This document shows, piece by piece, positions 40,601 through 51,895 of a stretch of 64,000 nucleotides of DNA. Origin of the DNA: Serilophus lunatus (Eukaryota; Chordata; Aves; Passeriformes; Eurylaimidae); assembly GCA_013399895.1 (NCBI GenBank), contig VXBA01003447.1, positions 248,001 through 312,000 of the forward strand. Reading direction: 5' to 3'. Each line of letters opens with the position of its first letter. Position 1 is the stretch's first letter. The notes beneath the pieces were generated by a model. That model was given only the letters and a program-made list of their open reading frames with translations. It searched no databases and was not told the DNA's origin. Both the position numbers and the translations under genes were made by a program.

Positions 40601-42771
40601 TCCTAACATCCACAACTGGCAAATTGGTAACAACAGACAAGAAGACAACTAAGGTACTCAGCAACTATTTTTGCCTCAGTCTTGCCTGGCAATTTCTCTT
40701 ACCACACCTCTACAGGGGATGGATGCAAGGCAGGGACTTGGGGAGCAAAAGTCCCTTCCTCTGTTAGAGAAGATCCTCATGATCACCTGAGGAACATGAA
40801 CACACGTAAGTCAGCTCAGAAATCAGAGGTACCAGAGAGGACACAGTTCAATCAAATGATGACCTCGGTGAGAATAACTTCTTAAGAAAAGTGAAGCCAT
40901 AGAGAAACATTAGCATTTGATGACTACTCTTAAGTGTTAGGGTTTCATGAGGAGCACATAGAACATTGAGGAAAGAAACAGGAAAGAAATTTCCTATACA
41001 AGTGGAAAATTTCAGCTGATAGTCAATTAGAATAGGGTTAGTTGGTTTTTAGACTGCTCAGTGGTCATGAAGGTCTCAAGTTATTCCATGAAGCCTTTCT
41101 GAGAGGTGAACTTCCTCTGCACTACATGGCTACAGAATCTTTTCAGAATTGTCAGTATAAATTATATTATCTTAAATGAAAACTTTCCTTTTTGGAAGTT
41201 TTGTTGAGCTGTACAATTTAAAACCATTTTTAAAAGCTTGTGCTATAGCACAGCTTCAAAGGAACACCTACCCTGGCTTGGCAAATCTGTGTTCAGAGAA
41301 GGATAACAAGGACGGTGAAGGGGCTGGAGCACAAGCCCTGTGAGGAGTGACTGAGGGAGGGAGGGTTGTTTAGCCTGTAGAAGAGGAGACTCAGGGGTGA
41401 CCTTACGGCTCTCTACAACTACCTGTGAGGTTGTAGCCAGGTGGGTGTTGGTCTCTTCTCTCAGGCCCCCAGTAACAGAACGAGAGGACACAGTCTTAAG
41501 CTGCATCAGGGGAGGTTTAGACTGGATATTAGGAAAAACGTTTTTCACAAAGAGAGTGATTTCCCATTGGAATGGGCTGCCCAGGGAGGTGGTGGAGTCA
41601 TCACCCTTGGATGTGTTTAAGAAGAGATTGAACGATATACTTAGTGACATGATTTAGATGATGGTATGGTATTGGGTAATAGGTTGGTGATAGCTTAGGT
41701 AACAGGTAAGAGGTTGGACTTGATGATCTCTATGGTCTTTTCCAACCTTAATTCTATGATTGTGTGATTATAAGAAACAGAATTTGAGTACAGTCTGTTT
41801 ACTGGAAGATAGATTTGCTTATCCCTGTGCTCACCTAAGACATACAGTCAAGATGAAGCCAAGTTTGTGGAGTGCTTGATTACACTACACAATTTCTCTA
41901 CAGACAACACTGTGATAGAATATTTGTAATTCCATACAAATGTTCATTTTTTGTGATTTGCAAGAAATAGAGGAAAGCATGGACCAAATGTGGGCTGCCA
42001 GTCAGGCCAATTAACCATAGAGATACATGTATCTTTAATCAGCAGTAATAATTTCCCACAGCCAAACTGTGGTAATTTTCCTGTCCTTTCTTGTAATCTC
42101 AGCCCCAAATACATTACATCTGACTAAAAGTTTTTTAGTTCTTAAGAACATATTTTAGATAAGTAATAATTATTTTTCACAGAAGGCAAAATAGAAATTC
42201 AGAAAAAAAAATATCTCTGGGCATGTCCAATTATAGTTCTTAACTTCCAGCAATCACAACTTTACTTACATATACATGCAGCTGCAATCAACCTGACTGC
42301 ATCATATGGTGGTTCACAATGAGGAAAAATTGGTTGAACAATATAGTTAGCAAATGTGAGTGCTATGACCGCCTGAGTTGTTGGTTCAATAATTAGCAAG
42401 GAAGACCAGAGTCTGATGAAGGCCACAAAGGCACCAAATGCTTCCAGGATGTAGGCATAACTGCCTCCAGATTTCATGATGGATGTTCCCAGTTCAACAT
42501 AACACAAAGCTCCAAACAGTGAAAACAACCCACCAAGCACCCAGATGACCAGAGAGAGTCCATAGGAAGCACTGTACATTAAAACACCTCTGGGTGATAC
42601 AAATATCCCAGAGCCAATCATATTTCCTACAATTAAAGAAACTCCATTTAGTAATGTGATTTCTTTTTTCATCTGCATTTTTTCACTTGTCTCTGCCATA
42701 TTGTCCATTTCAGCTTTTCCATTCACAGTTCTGGATTTTTTATTGCAGCATATTTGCCAGGAGGCTGCCAT
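28516..42771 (-). CDS. SLC7A6/7-like: y+LAT-type amino-acid transporter light chain (SLC7A6/SLC7A7-like), nine coding exons, complete
   Basis: Joined exons (minus strand): 42771-42270, 38608-38483, 35345-35201, 34316-34193, 33446-33343, 33054-32958, 31674-31525, 29409-29226 and 28607-28516. They total 1524 nt (507 residues plus stop), every junction is GT-AG and all phases agree. Visible motifs: NMIGSGIFVSP at residues 50-60 (unwound TM1 of the APC fold), a loop cysteine at 152 in FPHCEPPY (the position used for the disulfide to SLC3A2/4F2hc), FSYSGWDTLNYVTEE at 238-252 (TM6), VGAREGHLP at 338-346 and PLYSDTINSLIG at 436-447. About 12 membrane segments are expected. The length matches y+LAT1 and y+LAT2 (about 511-515). 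Family role (known): plasma-membrane heteromeric exchanger, cationic amino acid out for neutral amino acid plus sodium in. The family is clear. The paralogue is not: the core resembles both, while GVYLP near residues 461-465 leans to y+LAT2. It may be a third paralogue. Confidence 0.95.
29226..29409 (-). CDS. SLC7A6/7-like: y+LAT-like coding exon 8 (TM11-TM12)
   Basis: 184 nt. Encodes LSLFFPVVYCLCSLFLVLVP, LYSDTINSLIGVGIALSG and GVYLPVEKRP. Acceptor CTCCACAG, donor GTAAGC. Confidence 0.95.
29880..30310 (+). repeat. CR1 3'-end fragment in transporter intron 7
   Basis: Contains GGGGCTGTTCAGCCTGGAGA, CTTCCAGTATTTGAAGGGGG, TACTGGAACATGTTGCCCAG and CCAACCCTGGCAGTGTTCAA, all in plus orientation and so antisense to the host gene. 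Confidence 0.92.
31525..31674 (-). CDS. SLC7A6/7-like: y+LAT-like coding exon 7 (TM9-TM10)
   Basis: 150 nt, exactly 50 codons. Encodes GLMTLLYLLVEDVFLLINYY, FNYWLFVGLSVAGLIYLRY and ends at HRPRPIK. Acceptor ATCTCTAG, donor GTAAGT. Confidence 0.95.
32958..33054 (-). CDS. SLC7A6/7-like: y+LAT-like coding exon 6
   Basis: 97 nt. Completes the split Arg and encodes LFYVGAREGHLP, IHIKCFTPVPALLFN. Acceptor TTTTTTAG, donor GTAAGT. VG.REGHLP is a family signature. Confidence 0.95.
33343..33446 (-). CDS. SLC7A6/7-like: y+LAT-like coding exon 5 (TM8)
   Basis: 104 nt. Starts on a codon boundary and encodes TFGDETLSHAKWIIPIAVAM and SCYSGLNSSIIAASR, with the Arg codon split at the donor GTATGA. Acceptor CTGTTACAG. 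Confidence 0.95.
34193..34316 (-). CDS. SLC7A6/7-like: y+LAT-like coding exon 4 (TM7)
   Basis: 124 nt. Completes the ER|N junction after exon 3 and encodes NLPLSITISMPIVAVIYLLT, then YYVVLDMSALLTSDAVAV. Acceptor TTTTGCAG, donor GTAAGT. Ends on a codon boundary. Confidence 0.95.
35201..35345 (-). CDS. SLC7A6/7-like: y+LAT-like coding exon 3 (TM6)
   Basis: 145 nt. Encodes the TM5-TM6 loop (variable, GETENLRAPFEG) and TM6 with ALYSALFSYSGWDTLNYV, then EEMQNPER. Donor GTAAAC follows 35201. The acceptor is TTGTACAG with a weak pyrimidine tract, and a CR1 element begins only about 57 bp further into the intron. Confidence 0.95.
35403..35960 (+). repeat. CR1 3'-end fragment beside transporter exon 3
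   Basis: Runs from CCAGCCGGTCGAGGGAGG through TTGGTCTGTTCAGCTTGGAG and GAAGAGGCTCCCCAAGGAAG to the tail ATTCTGTGATTCTATGA. It lies in intron 2, antisense to the gene, and its truncated 5' edge is about 57 bp from the exon 3 acceptor. Confidence 0.95.
38483..38608 (-). CDS. SLC7A6/7-like: y+LAT-like coding exon 2 (TM4-TM5)
   Basis: 126 nt, codons split at both ends (phase 1). Encodes LTFINC..VKWGTLVQD.FTYAKVLAL, one of the best conserved y+LAT stretches. Acceptor TCTTCAG precedes 38608 and donor GTAAGA follows 38483. Confidence 0.95.
39965..40830 (+). repeat. CR1 ORF2 fragment in transporter intron 1
   Basis: Contains AATGGAGGCAGCCTGTGCTG, AGCAGTTCAAAGAGTTAGTC and GGATCTTTAAGGATATTTTGG, then AAGGTGCAGCTGGAGCTGAA. 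This is the endonuclease end and linker of CR1 ORF2 in plus orientation. It has no 3' tail, and it matches the CR1 copy at 20.5-21.1 kb in inverted orientation. Confidence 0.92.
41275..41770 (+). repeat. CR1 3'-end fragment in transporter intron 1
   Basis: Contains GAAGGGGCTGGAGCACAAGC, GGGTGACCTTACGGCTCTCT, ATTGGAATGGGCTGCCCAGG and the tail TTCTATGATTGTGTGATT. Antisense to the gene, and it may be a separate insertion from the fragment at 39,965-40,830. Confidence 0.95.
42270..42771 (-). CDS. SLC7A6/7-like: y+LAT-like coding exon 1 (N-terminus, TM1-TM3)
   Basis: Encodes residues 1-168 (last codon split). The start ATG at 42771-42769 sits in a strong context (A at -3, G at +4) and gives a 35-residue cytosolic lead before the conserved KKEITLLNG, similar to known y+LAT proteins. 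Later in-frame ATGs (codons 22, 25, 32, 34) are weaker choices. The donor GTAAGT begins at 42269. A splice acceptor (pyrimidine-rich tract then TTCTCAG) ends at 42788, so the exon has only 16 nt of 5' untranslated sequence and at least one noncoding exon must lie upstream. Confidence 0.95.
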
Positions 42772-42787
42772 CTTCAAATTACATTAC
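42772..42787 (-). promoter_or_regulatory. Short 5' UTR segment with a start-stop upstream ORF
   Basis: On the minus strand the 16 nt between the acceptor and the start codon contain ATG directly followed by TAA (42784-42779), seven bases before the main ATG. A start-stop codon pair this close can stall ribosomes and lower translation of the main frame. That effect is an inference here. Confidence 0.6.
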
Positions 42788-45654
42788 CTGAGAACAAGAG
42801 GAAAAAACATCTACTGTAATGCACAAGTCATCAGAGACACAGATAAGATAATTAGCACACAAGGCATAAAACAATACAAAGAACAATTATTTTGCCCGCT
42901 TTTATCTTGTAATCCAGGAACCACACACTAGCGAATTTTCTTAACTCGTACTATTCCATGCCTTTTTTTTTAATGGGTAAATGTGAAGCCACTATCCTTG
43001 GTAATAGATCCTAATGCTTTTGTTAATTCTCAGCTCACTTTTATTATTTGTCTTCAATTGTAATTCTACATTATGTTATTGAAGATATTTCAAGGAAAAA
43101 GGAAACACTGTACTTCTGGAAACATGTTCTAATAAAAGTGCAGTGTCCTCTACAGGAATATCGCTTCCTAAATTTTGCTCTCATACCAGAAAGAACTTTA
43201 TATAATTATTATTTGTTTCATCAAATCACATCTACTTGAAAACAATCTGCTGAAGAACACAAGAGAAAAGAGAGAAAAAGACACTCAAAAGCTCTAATGT
43301 CACAAAGTAAATGTTAATATGAGGATAAAGCAAGGAGTTTTAGCTGTTTCTAGAGATGATATGGCTGCTGCAGTGAGTAATGTAGCTGGTTTAGTTATTA
43401 ACATCACTTGACTTCTCATTAGAAGCCACTAGAATGGACAGGGATTGAGTTTTGAACACACTGTCCCTGGAACATTTTTTATGAGAGTCCAACAAAACAT
43501 GACTGTAAAAGCCTTCCACTCTGGTGTTAACAGGGCAAGATCCAAGTATACTGAGAGCTTGGAAAAACTACCTAATTGCATAGCTGCATCAATCCATTGG
43601 CCTTGTGCACACACTGCAGTGCTTTGGATCTGAGGACGAGGACGCTGGGACTGCAGTGACTGTTTCAGTTCTTAGGTTCTGCTGACTTATAATGATGCTT
43701 AGAACAATGGTGAAGTTTTGGTGCCTGTCTCAAAACAAATTTATTTCTTCTCCCCTTCCCATTTCCACACACACCCTAAAACACTTGCAAAAAAACCTTC
43801 CTCAAAATCCTTTGACCTAAAGCCAGATTCTCTGAGTAGAACAAAGCTTGTCCATGCAGCATTGGCAAAAAGCATTTGATTACAAATGTTTAAACACTAT
43901 GTTTACACATTACATTTGATTCACAAATTTATGTTTTTAAAGTGTTTAAACTGTTAAGTTTTTAAAGTGGGAGTCAATGGCCAGTTTAAAACAACCTGCC
44001 CTCTCCAAACTTCCTGAAAGGTTTCCGAATATTGCATAATTCTACGTGCTCTTTCCCAGCTTTTTTGATCCAGTTCAGTTTCTTAACTGTTCAAAAAACG
44101 AGGCCTGATGAGTATTAAATATTAAGAGATGCTAAACTCTCTTTAAAGATTAAATGCTTTTCTCATCCCCGTGACACTTTTTCTAACCGCAGGAGCACTG
44201 TGGGAACACTGGAATAAAGTTAAACATTAACTCTTGCCGTAAGTTCAAACACGACTGCATGCTTTTGCTGACCTCTCCCTCACACACAAGTGATTCCTCT
44301 TACTTCTCTCTTTGTCCCTCTATGAATAAAAAACATTATTCTGGTTTGCAGGGAAGAACTTCAAGCATCCAATACACCAGTCATGCGTCTTCCTTAAAAT
44401 TCCCACTAAGTATTCCAAGTTTCCTTCTGAGTGATGAAAAGGAGGGAAACTCACCCCCCAACCCTGAAATATGAGCCAATACTTCCCAAACCTCCTGTAT
44501 CTGTTTCTGTTCTCTATAGATATGTGAAATGTTGGCAGAAATCCCTTCTCTGATGGCAGCTGTTTGGAGAGCTCATCAGGACAGCAGCATGCTATAAATC
44601 TGGGCAGAACTCTGTATTAATACTACTTTGTCAGCAGAACTGGTTTAAAATCCTCTTGTGCTTCTTATGTCTGATCTAGGATTTTTTTTGTATAATATTT
44701 TAAAAATTTTGAAATGTGAGGTCTGCCTGTAAGTCAAAACATTTAAGTGAGTACAGCTGAAAAAATGTGAGAAATTAAAATGCAGTTTTTCCCCCGGTGA
44801 TGTGAATGTGGAGCTATGCAAGGAGTGATCAAACCCAATGGATATCACTTTTCCTGAAACGAAGTCTCACTGGTAAGATTAAGTTATTTCCCTGTAAAAA
44901 AGGATACATCAAGTAATTGGTAAGTTGTCACTAGTACAGGTAACTTTCAAATATGGTATCAAACCTGAACTTTGATGTCTCGTCCTGGTAGCTAAAGGGA
45001 ATTTGAGCATTTAAACTGGCAATGCTACTAAAGTCTTAGTAGCACTTTTATGATCTGCAGATTTCATGACAGCACAAAGGTAAAGATTAAATTATTTTCT
45101 TAATTAACACAATGTTTTGCATATTTTTCTCTTATCTCTTGTGCTAACAAAAGGTTATTTCAGGTTTCTAAAAAATGTGTAACCAGAGCTGTGTAGGGAA
45201 ATATTTATTTCACAAATAAGTGACTGCAGTGAATGCATTCTGAAGAACTAGGAGAAGCAGTTAAAAAATTCTGTACTTTGAGAGATGTCACATTAGCAAA
45301 ACATTTAACCAGACCCTGAATTATGTCCACAAATAGTATAGCTTGAGAATCAAAGGGTAAGAGATTCAGTTTCCATAACCAAGATGTGTAACTTCACTGT
45401 AATTAAATTGTCCCAATTTATATCAGCTGAAAGTCTGAAAGAAAGTAGCGATTTTAGAACAAAATATTCTAAACAGCTTAATGCCTGTGCCTTCTGCTCC
45501 AAGACAACAGCAGTATTCTCATTAGCTTTGACAGTGCACTTGTTCCATTCAGTGATTCATTCACTGATTTCATTTCAATGCTGAAGCTGCTGCTGACTTC
45601 TTTTTTCAGGACTGTATCTTTCTTAAATAAACCAGATCTGACTGAAGCAGGACT

Positions 45655-45752
45655 CACGCTAGGCTTGGACAAGTCTTTATGCTAGGCCAGGGCTAGCATG
45701 AAGTCATGACTTCAGTCCAAGGCTAGGACTCAGCAAAGTCTTCATGCTATCA
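45655..45752. repeat. Imperfect inverted and direct repeat cluster
   Basis: AGTCTTTATGCTAGGCC (from 45672) can pair with GGCTAGCATGAAGTC (45691-45705) across a few bases. AAGTCTTCATGCTAT at 45736-45750 repeats the first arm, and GTCCAAGGCT pairs with AGGCTTGGAC at 45661. Together they form a compact foldable block of unknown origin. Confidence 0.6.
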
Positions 45753-46034
45753 AGAAAATGAGCAGAATATAGGAAAGTCTCCTGTACAGATCTTCTTGTA
45801 TAATAGTAAATAAGAAATTTTTTTTTGTCAAATGTGTAAAGAAATTACTGCCATTACTTTCAGGCAGTGATGAAAACAATGCCCAGTGTCTGTTGCCGTA
45901 GTCACCCTTATCTCATTTATAGCTGTTTTGTTCCCACTGAACCTGGCCTGTAGTCCTGCTCTGCTGTCATCACTGTCACTTCCTTCTCATGCTGCCACCT
46001 CCCGTTTCTGGGATGATCACCTAATCAAGTCCAT

Positions 46035-46160
46035 TCACAGAATCAATTAGGTTGGAAAAGACCTCTCAGGTCATTGAGTTCAACCTATGACTGAACACCA
46101 TATTGTCAACTAGACTATGGCACTGAATGCCACATCCAGTCTTTCCTTAACCACTGCTGC
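46035..46160 (-). repeat. CR1 3'-end scrap
   Basis: The plus strand reads CAGAATCAATTAGGTTGGAA, then AAGACCTCTCAGGTCATTGAG, the reverse complement of a diverged CR1 3' end. Confidence 0.8.
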
Positions 46161-48113
46161 TTCTGCCTCAAACTATTGCCAAAAAGCCTAAACTGAGAGG
46201 CCTAGCTGTTCAAGAATGCTTCAGTAGCTCTTTTCTAGAATTTCGGCATTTGTAGGTCAAATTTTGAAGGTGCACACAATCCCAGTGAGAGCCAGTAAAA
46301 GCTGTAGTCTGGGAGAGCTTACTTGCTGAGGACAACAGTCAGAGCTGTAACAAGCAATATTCTTACAGGAAGGTGGTCATTTTCAGTCAAAAAATCCTGT
46401 ATTATATTAGATAAAAAATCCTTACTGTCAATCTTCTAGCATTCAGAAGGACTTCCTGAGAATGGAAAGATTTAATTTACGCAGTAATTAAAAACCCGAG
46501 TTCTTTTCATTCTGCTTTAACATGGTATTTAAAGGGTAACCCTACTGTCATAATAAAAATATAGGTACAGGTATTTTAGTAGCTCTTGAGTAAAAAGGCT
46601 GAAGAGCAAGGCATAAAAGTTTTCTGATATCAAGGAAGGTCCCTGCTCTCTTGGTCCTCATGGACAGTGACAAGCAGAAAGAGCTATTGTTCACTGGAAA
46701 TCTGAGACTCAGATAGGCATCAACGTTCCAATATGCCTCAGAGGCTGCAGAAGGCTAAATGAAACAGCTGCAAACACTTGTCTCTGCCTTGTGTCAGCAA
46801 GTGATCTCTGTTATAGAACTGCAGAACCCTGTTTTCTTCTAGGCTGTGCCTTTTTCTTAGGGGCTCCCTCAACAAATGGAGGGAAATTTTTGTCTCAGAG
46901 AAAAAGCACAACACTTGAGAGCACAGGCAAGCCTAAAGGTCCTAAATCCTTGGCAGTCCTGTGTTTACCTCCCAGCTGGATGTGCAAAGAGCAACAGAAA
47001 GGACCTGTAATTACAGGTCATTCTCAATAGCTCATTTCTTAGTCAAGGCACTGCCAAAAGTCATACAGAAAATGAAGGAAGAAGGGACAGCTCGACAGTA
47101 GTTGAAAACCAGAGTTGAAATCAAAGACAGTTCTTCCATAAACGACTGCAGGGCTGGTTTGGCTGGACAGGATTTTCTCAGATACTTCCCATTCTTCAGG
47201 GGTCTACAGCCTCACAAGTGACTACTTCCTTCTTAAGGAGATAATTAACCTTTGTCAAATGATTCAGCAAGGCTTGGTCATGAGTGATAGAGACTTATGA
47301 AACGGTCATATGAACTACTCCATAGACTTTCAGAGGGACCGAGGTGCCTCTCTTTGTTAGAACATCTTGAAATTCTCAGCTCTTAATTCAAGAAATACTA
47401 GTAAATAAATTTGTCTCTCAGAGATCAAATATTGTTGGCTTCAGCAGATTCCTTTGGAAGCTGAGGGGATTTAGAAAGTCATCTTCTATCAAAGATGTTG
47501 TAACATGCTGGACATCAAATTTACTCCTTAAGTTCATGGCCTTATCTTTTGGTGATTTTTGTCTACTTCCACATAAATTCTCAATAATATAAGTGTGCTA
47601 TGCCATCAATGAACCAGGCAAAGCCAAACCAGGTAAGAAAATCGATACCCCCCCCAATATTTTCTAGTGTCAGTTAGAGAATTAGTGAGAATAAGAAAAA
47701 CATTTAAAATTAAAATCTAGCACATTTTAGTTATACTTGATATTAGAAATCAATATATGTGTAGAAGTCCATGTTTAGACTCTTGTTTTCTTCAAGTACA
47801 TTCTGGGTAATTTACCCCTGCTTGTTGCAGCAGATTGACTAAAAATTAAAAAACCCACCAAACATATACATTTATAACTATTGGAACATGAAATCAGATG
47901 AGCCAGCAGTTTTCAACATGACCAAAAATGTGTAGGTCAAACTTCAAAACACTACTATTAAGCATGAGAATCAACAGGTCTTAAAAGGAGTATTTATAGC
48001 ACAACATACTGTTTAACATTTTCCAATGAGAGAGGAAAGCAAACAAAAACAAGATTATGCATTATGAGGAAATTGCATAAGATACTCTTAAAAATAATAA
48101 TTAAAAACCCCAA

Positions 48114-48131
48114 ACAACAACAACAACAACA
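48114..48131. repeat. (AAC)n microsatellite
   Basis: About six AAC units. Confidence 0.8.
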
Positions 48132-51100
48132 AATCCACTTTGATTTAATCTGAAAGAAACATATCCCACTCAGTAGGAAACAAGCATATTTCCTTTTGGT
48201 TTTCAACTTTTATGTTTATAAATATTTAATGAATTTTTTCTTCACATGCTCTGAATGCATTAATATGGTCATAGGCTTTTCTTCTCATAGGAGGGACCTG
48301 TTTCACTCCCAGGACACCAATTCCCACTGCAAAAAAATCACAGTGGACACTTGAAAGATTAACTACTGTAGCCCAAATTTAAGAAAGATATTAAAAAGAG
48401 AAGGTAGCAGCTTACCAAAGGGCAGGCGATATGGTTGCTTCCTTTAGCAGAAGACTGTTGTAATAGAACAGTGAGTCTCTAGTCCTGCTCTAAATAAACA
48501 CACGTCTCTTTCACCAGGACGGGTAAATTAACACTAAGATGAATAGTCTCTTTAGCTCTCACTCTGTAGCTGCTATTTTTATTACAGTAGCATAAATACT
48601 AAAATCAATGAGAGCTTTCAAGAAAGATGTCAGACTTTCCTGGAATGTGTTCTCTCCAAATGGCCTCAACTGAGGTCAGTAGCAGGCAGAAACAGGCAAC
48701 TGCTGCTCTCTATTCCTTTGAAAGTTGCGATAGAAATAAGACAAAAGGAAGGTTGAGAAAACAAAAATCCTTCATCGATGTGTCACTGTAACTAAGAATA
48801 ACATTTTGCTAGATATTAATGTGAAGTCTAATTCTTTCTTGTTCATTCAGAAAGCCACAATTAGATTTTTGATAACACTACACAAAGATGTTTATTCTGA
48901 TGGCATGACTTGCCAAATCAGACTTTCAGAGAGAGAAGACCAGCAAAGATTGGTAGTTAAATGAAAACCATAGGTATTACTTAATTTCAAACAACCTAGT
49001 GTTTTTCTGGTTTTTTTAATATATTTTAAGTTTAATCTGCACATTGTTAAATATTTATCAACTCAATTATTTTTTTATTTCAGAATTATAGCTTTGTAAT
49101 AATTATTTTGTAATAATTTATTGCATGATGCACGAGACACAAAACTGGCTGATTGGGTATAAAGACCTTGTTTTAATTAAGTAAGCTTAAAAAATATCCA
49201 AGATGAAAATAAGCAAGGAAAGAAATTACTTGCCCAATGTATTCAGCTTTGTCTTCTGAAACAGTATGTTGCCCTGTCTATGACATTGTTTTGCAAAGCC
49301 AGTACGGTATACAGCACAATATCTACTGAAACAAGTAAACACCCAGAAAACAAAGTCTTCTGGGCAGAGCAAAAGGTTAATGAATGCAAGAACACTAACC
49401 TGGGATTTTCGTTTTCTGTGAAGAACAAGGCAAGTAGCAATGCAAAATATTTGTACTCACATGCCAAAGAACACGCTGATCCAGCAGGTCAAGAGTCTTA
49501 AGCCACTGGAGTTGAGGCACTACATAACAGGACTTCACCAGACTGCACCAAAAATCCGCATAGGAAAGTGAAATAATTGAATTCAAGCATAGATGTCCCT
49601 CCACTGCGTAGTTCAAAAAGAAAAAAAGCAGCAGCATTGGATCATGTTGCACGTTCCATTCTGTAACCCACAGTGACCCAAAGGAATAATAAAAACAACA
49701 TAAAAATTTCTATCGCAAGCCAAAGCTCCTACTATTTCTCCCTTTTAAAGTAACGTCTTGCACAAACATGCCTTATGTGACAGACAGAGACAGGTATACA
49801 GTTAATGTTTACACAGAAATGGCTGTGCTTTTTAAAAATCTTATTCAAAGCGGGTGTATGTCAAATATTTCGAATAAACAGCTTCCAAGCTGCTTTATCA
49901 ATGAAGGATGGGAACACTTTACGCCTGCCTGAAAAGATTGCACAATTCCAGCTGCCTGCAAGACTGTGGTTGCGTACATTATAATACAGCAAAAAACATT
50001 TTGGCAATAAGCTTGTTTTCCAGGGGAGTTGTTCTTTGCTAGAAGAACAGAGGGGCTGAGTGCCATGTTCCTTTATTGGGGCCTCTATCGTCTTAAAATC
50101 TTTTTTTCTGCCAGGGCAATGTTAACAAACTATAGACTAAACAACCCCAGAATGCCTATTGTCAAGAATGCATAATAACTTTCACTTTGAAATTTGAACT
50201 TGAATTTGCCCTGTTTCTGATTTTGGGCACCAAACTGTTTTCCTGATTGTGTTTTATGCTGAGGGACTCTGTTATAAGACTACCTTTATATTGCACATAT
50301 ATTCCTCCTCCTGAGCCAGCCTCAGCTCTTTGTTTTAATTCTGTAGAAGCTGCATGTTGTAACATAGATCGTTTTCTTCATTAGTGCATCTCATATTAAT
50401 ACTGGTCTGACCCTCATGGTTACATCCTACTCGACATTGGCCACAGATTTACAGGAGCAGCACATAAATCAACATTGAGCAATCATAAAGTATGCACTGT
50501 GCATGAAAAATATTTCTTTCTTGAATGGTTCTTCTGTGAACATAAAATCCAGCTCCTTTTCCAAGGAAGGTTACACTTATTCTTGCATTTTAACTAAGTA
50601 GGATGGACAATGTAAAGAAGTGAAAGTAACAATTTTTTCTCATTCATTTTTTACAGTCTTGCAGTATTCAAAAAGAACTGCAGTGAGGCTTCTCTTGTAC
50701 CAACTTACTGCTCATAGCAATTCTTTTATGTGTTATAGTTACATACGCACACAAATTTGCTTGCAGAACAACAATGTGAGATATGCTTGCCTGAATAAAT
50801 TTGTGACATTTTCTGGTTTCTTGCCCAGACTTCCATTACTGCTTAGGAAGGCTTTTCAGTCTGCACTGGAACCAAAACTACTTCAATTACTTCCAGAGGC
50901 CTCTTCATTCTTACCATGGGCCAGCTGCAGCAAACAGTGCCGTTGCGCCTCTGCCAAGTCCTCTGCCTCCGGTTCCTTACCTCTGCTCCCTGTGCCTGGG
51001 TGCTCAGCCAGCACAGGCTCCTACAGTCATCTACAACAGATGCACTTATGTTTAACCCTCATTGAAAACACACTGCCAAACACCCTCTACCATTAGCTGT

Positions 51101-51689
51101 CTGAAAGATAAAGGCCACCAACTGTGTCATCTTGGTAAAATCAGATCTTTACTTACTTTGCCAGGAATTTGACGCAGGACAGAACATAGCTCATAGACTA
51201 CGTCAGGAAACTTCCACGAACCATGTTAACTCCAGGGAGGAGAACATGAGGAGCAGCCATATGTGACAAAGTGCTAAAGTGGCATATGAAATCTAGTGCT
51301 AACAAATTCAAAATGTATACTCCTATGTTTCTATTTCTTCCCTGTGTACATGTAAAAACACATGCACATTTTGAAAGGCTTTCAATGAGCTGTTACGACT
51401 CAGAGAAAAGCTTTTATTTTCAGTCTGAAACATCAGTAGCATTTTCCCTTGGAGTGAAAAAGCCGAAAAATCTGTTAGGAATTGCTATGAAGAAGTGAGG
51501 AGTGTACAAAACACTGTTAAAACAACTGTGAAACAACAGAAACGTCAGACTTTGGCTCATGCTGACTCATGTCTGCCACCTCCACACCCCCCCTTCCTCT
51601 TTGTGGATCAGGCACACCTACCTCAAAGCCCTCTGTATTCCTCAGGCTGTCTCCTCCACCATTTCATTCAAAGAAACCTCTTTGTGCCT

Positions 51690-51895
51690 AACACAGTGGA
51701 GAAGGCAGCTTCATGTTGCCCAGAGAGGTGGTGTCCAATGCCCAGTCATTGGACTGGAAACATTCAAGGTCAGGCAGAACATGACTCCAAGGAACCTGAT
51801 CCAGCTGAAGCTGTCCCTGACCATGGCAGAAGTGTTGGACTAGATGACCTTTAGAGGTCCCTTATAGCCCAAACTATTCTGTGATTCTACTTGCT
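51690..51895 (+). repeat. CR1 3'-end fragment
   Basis: Contains CATGTTGCCCAGAGAGGTGG, GGACTAGATGACCTTTAGAG and CTATTCTGTGATTCTA, in plus orientation, between the two genes. Confidence 0.88.

Noticed and set aside
41243..41650. 135-codon minus-strand frame
   Set aside because: Antisense of a CR1 3' region.
50620..51096. 158-codon open frame on the plus strand
   Set aside because: No recognisable domain, biased composition (Ser, Leu, Cys), no splice or repeat support; most likely chance.
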